A stretch of 64,000 nt of DNA, from the NCBI RefSeq assembly GCF_003013715.1, contig NC_072812.1, positions 1,736,001-1,800,000 of the forward strand, given 5' to 3'. This DNA comes from Candidozyma auris (lineage: Eukaryota > Ascomycota > Pichiomycetes > Serinales > Metschnikowiaceae). Position numbers and translations under genes: made by a program. Below the pieces are notes generated by a model, which saw nothing but the letters and a program-made list of their open reading frames with translations, did not search any database and was not told the origin of the DNA. This document shows, in pieces, positions 63,974 through 64,000 of the stretch; the first letter of the stretch is position 1; each line of letters begins with the position of its first letter.

Positions 63974-64000
63974 ATGGCTTTGGATTTAGAAAACTTCAAA
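63974..64000 (+). CDS. Start of a gene cut by the window edge
   Basis: An ATG at 63974 in a good yeast context (ACAACCATGG) opens nine codons, MALDLENFK, before the window ends. The 222 bp before it are non-coding. Too little is present to name a product. Confidence 0.4.

Overview
This window is nuclear DNA from an ascomycete yeast. It holds about 40 densely packed genes that look intronless, nearly all recognisable as conserved budding-yeast proteins. Leucine is read mainly from TTG, CTT, CTC and TTA. VPS21, TSC13 and MET14 contain no CTG codon at all, which fits the CTG-Ser clade, where CTG is rare and read as serine. A PRA1 zincophore gene fits a Candida-type yeast. The moderate GC content and short spacers suggest the Clavispora / Candida auris-haemulonii group (Metschnikowiaceae), but that is inference. 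I saw no tRNA, rRNA, transposon or CRISPR array.

Layout. 1-10 kb: a membrane-protein fragment, then VPS21 (Rab5), MBF1, TSC13 (very-long-chain fatty acid elongation), MXR2, HMT1, a SOA1/DAL5-type transporter, a lipid-droplet hydrolase and a TANGO2 protein whose start codon is unclear. 10-13.4 kb: an IME2-like meiotic kinase broken by one in-frame TGA in the activation loop, followed by a long GC-rich promoter. 13-24 kb: RQT4, SLD2, ATP25, UTP11, KTI12, MTG1 and YKU80. 24-34 kb: a zinc-cluster-less fungal regulator, GLC3, AIP1, ARP4 and MIC60. 34-38 kb: accessory genes, namely an arylsulfatase of bacterial AtsA type, a DUF985 cupin and PRA1. 39-46 kb: KIN3, ADE1, MET14, DID4/VPS2 and FET3. 46-61 kb: LAA1 (2140 aa), NDL1, REB1, SEC5 and FTR1. 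62-64 kb: an unrecognised protein, a POP6-like Alba protein and the first codons of another gene.

Themes. FET3 (ferroxidase) and FTR1 (permease) form one high-affinity iron uptake complex and both lie here, about 14 kb apart. Sulfur scavenging is represented by MET14, the sulfatase and possibly the SOA1-like carrier. Membrane traffic is represented by VPS21, DID4, LAA1 and SEC5. Promoters carry recognisable sites: three ACGCG (MCB) cores before SLD2, a Reb1 site before REB1, CACGTG before MET14 and MBF1, a PAC box before UTP11, a TGACTCA site between ADE1 and MET14, and CCAAT boxes before FTR1.

The points most worth checking are the IME2 nonsense codon, the bacterial-type sulfatase, the disturbed start of the TANGO2 gene, and a 10-mer (TTTTGCAGCC) that recurs only between genes and always in the same orientation.
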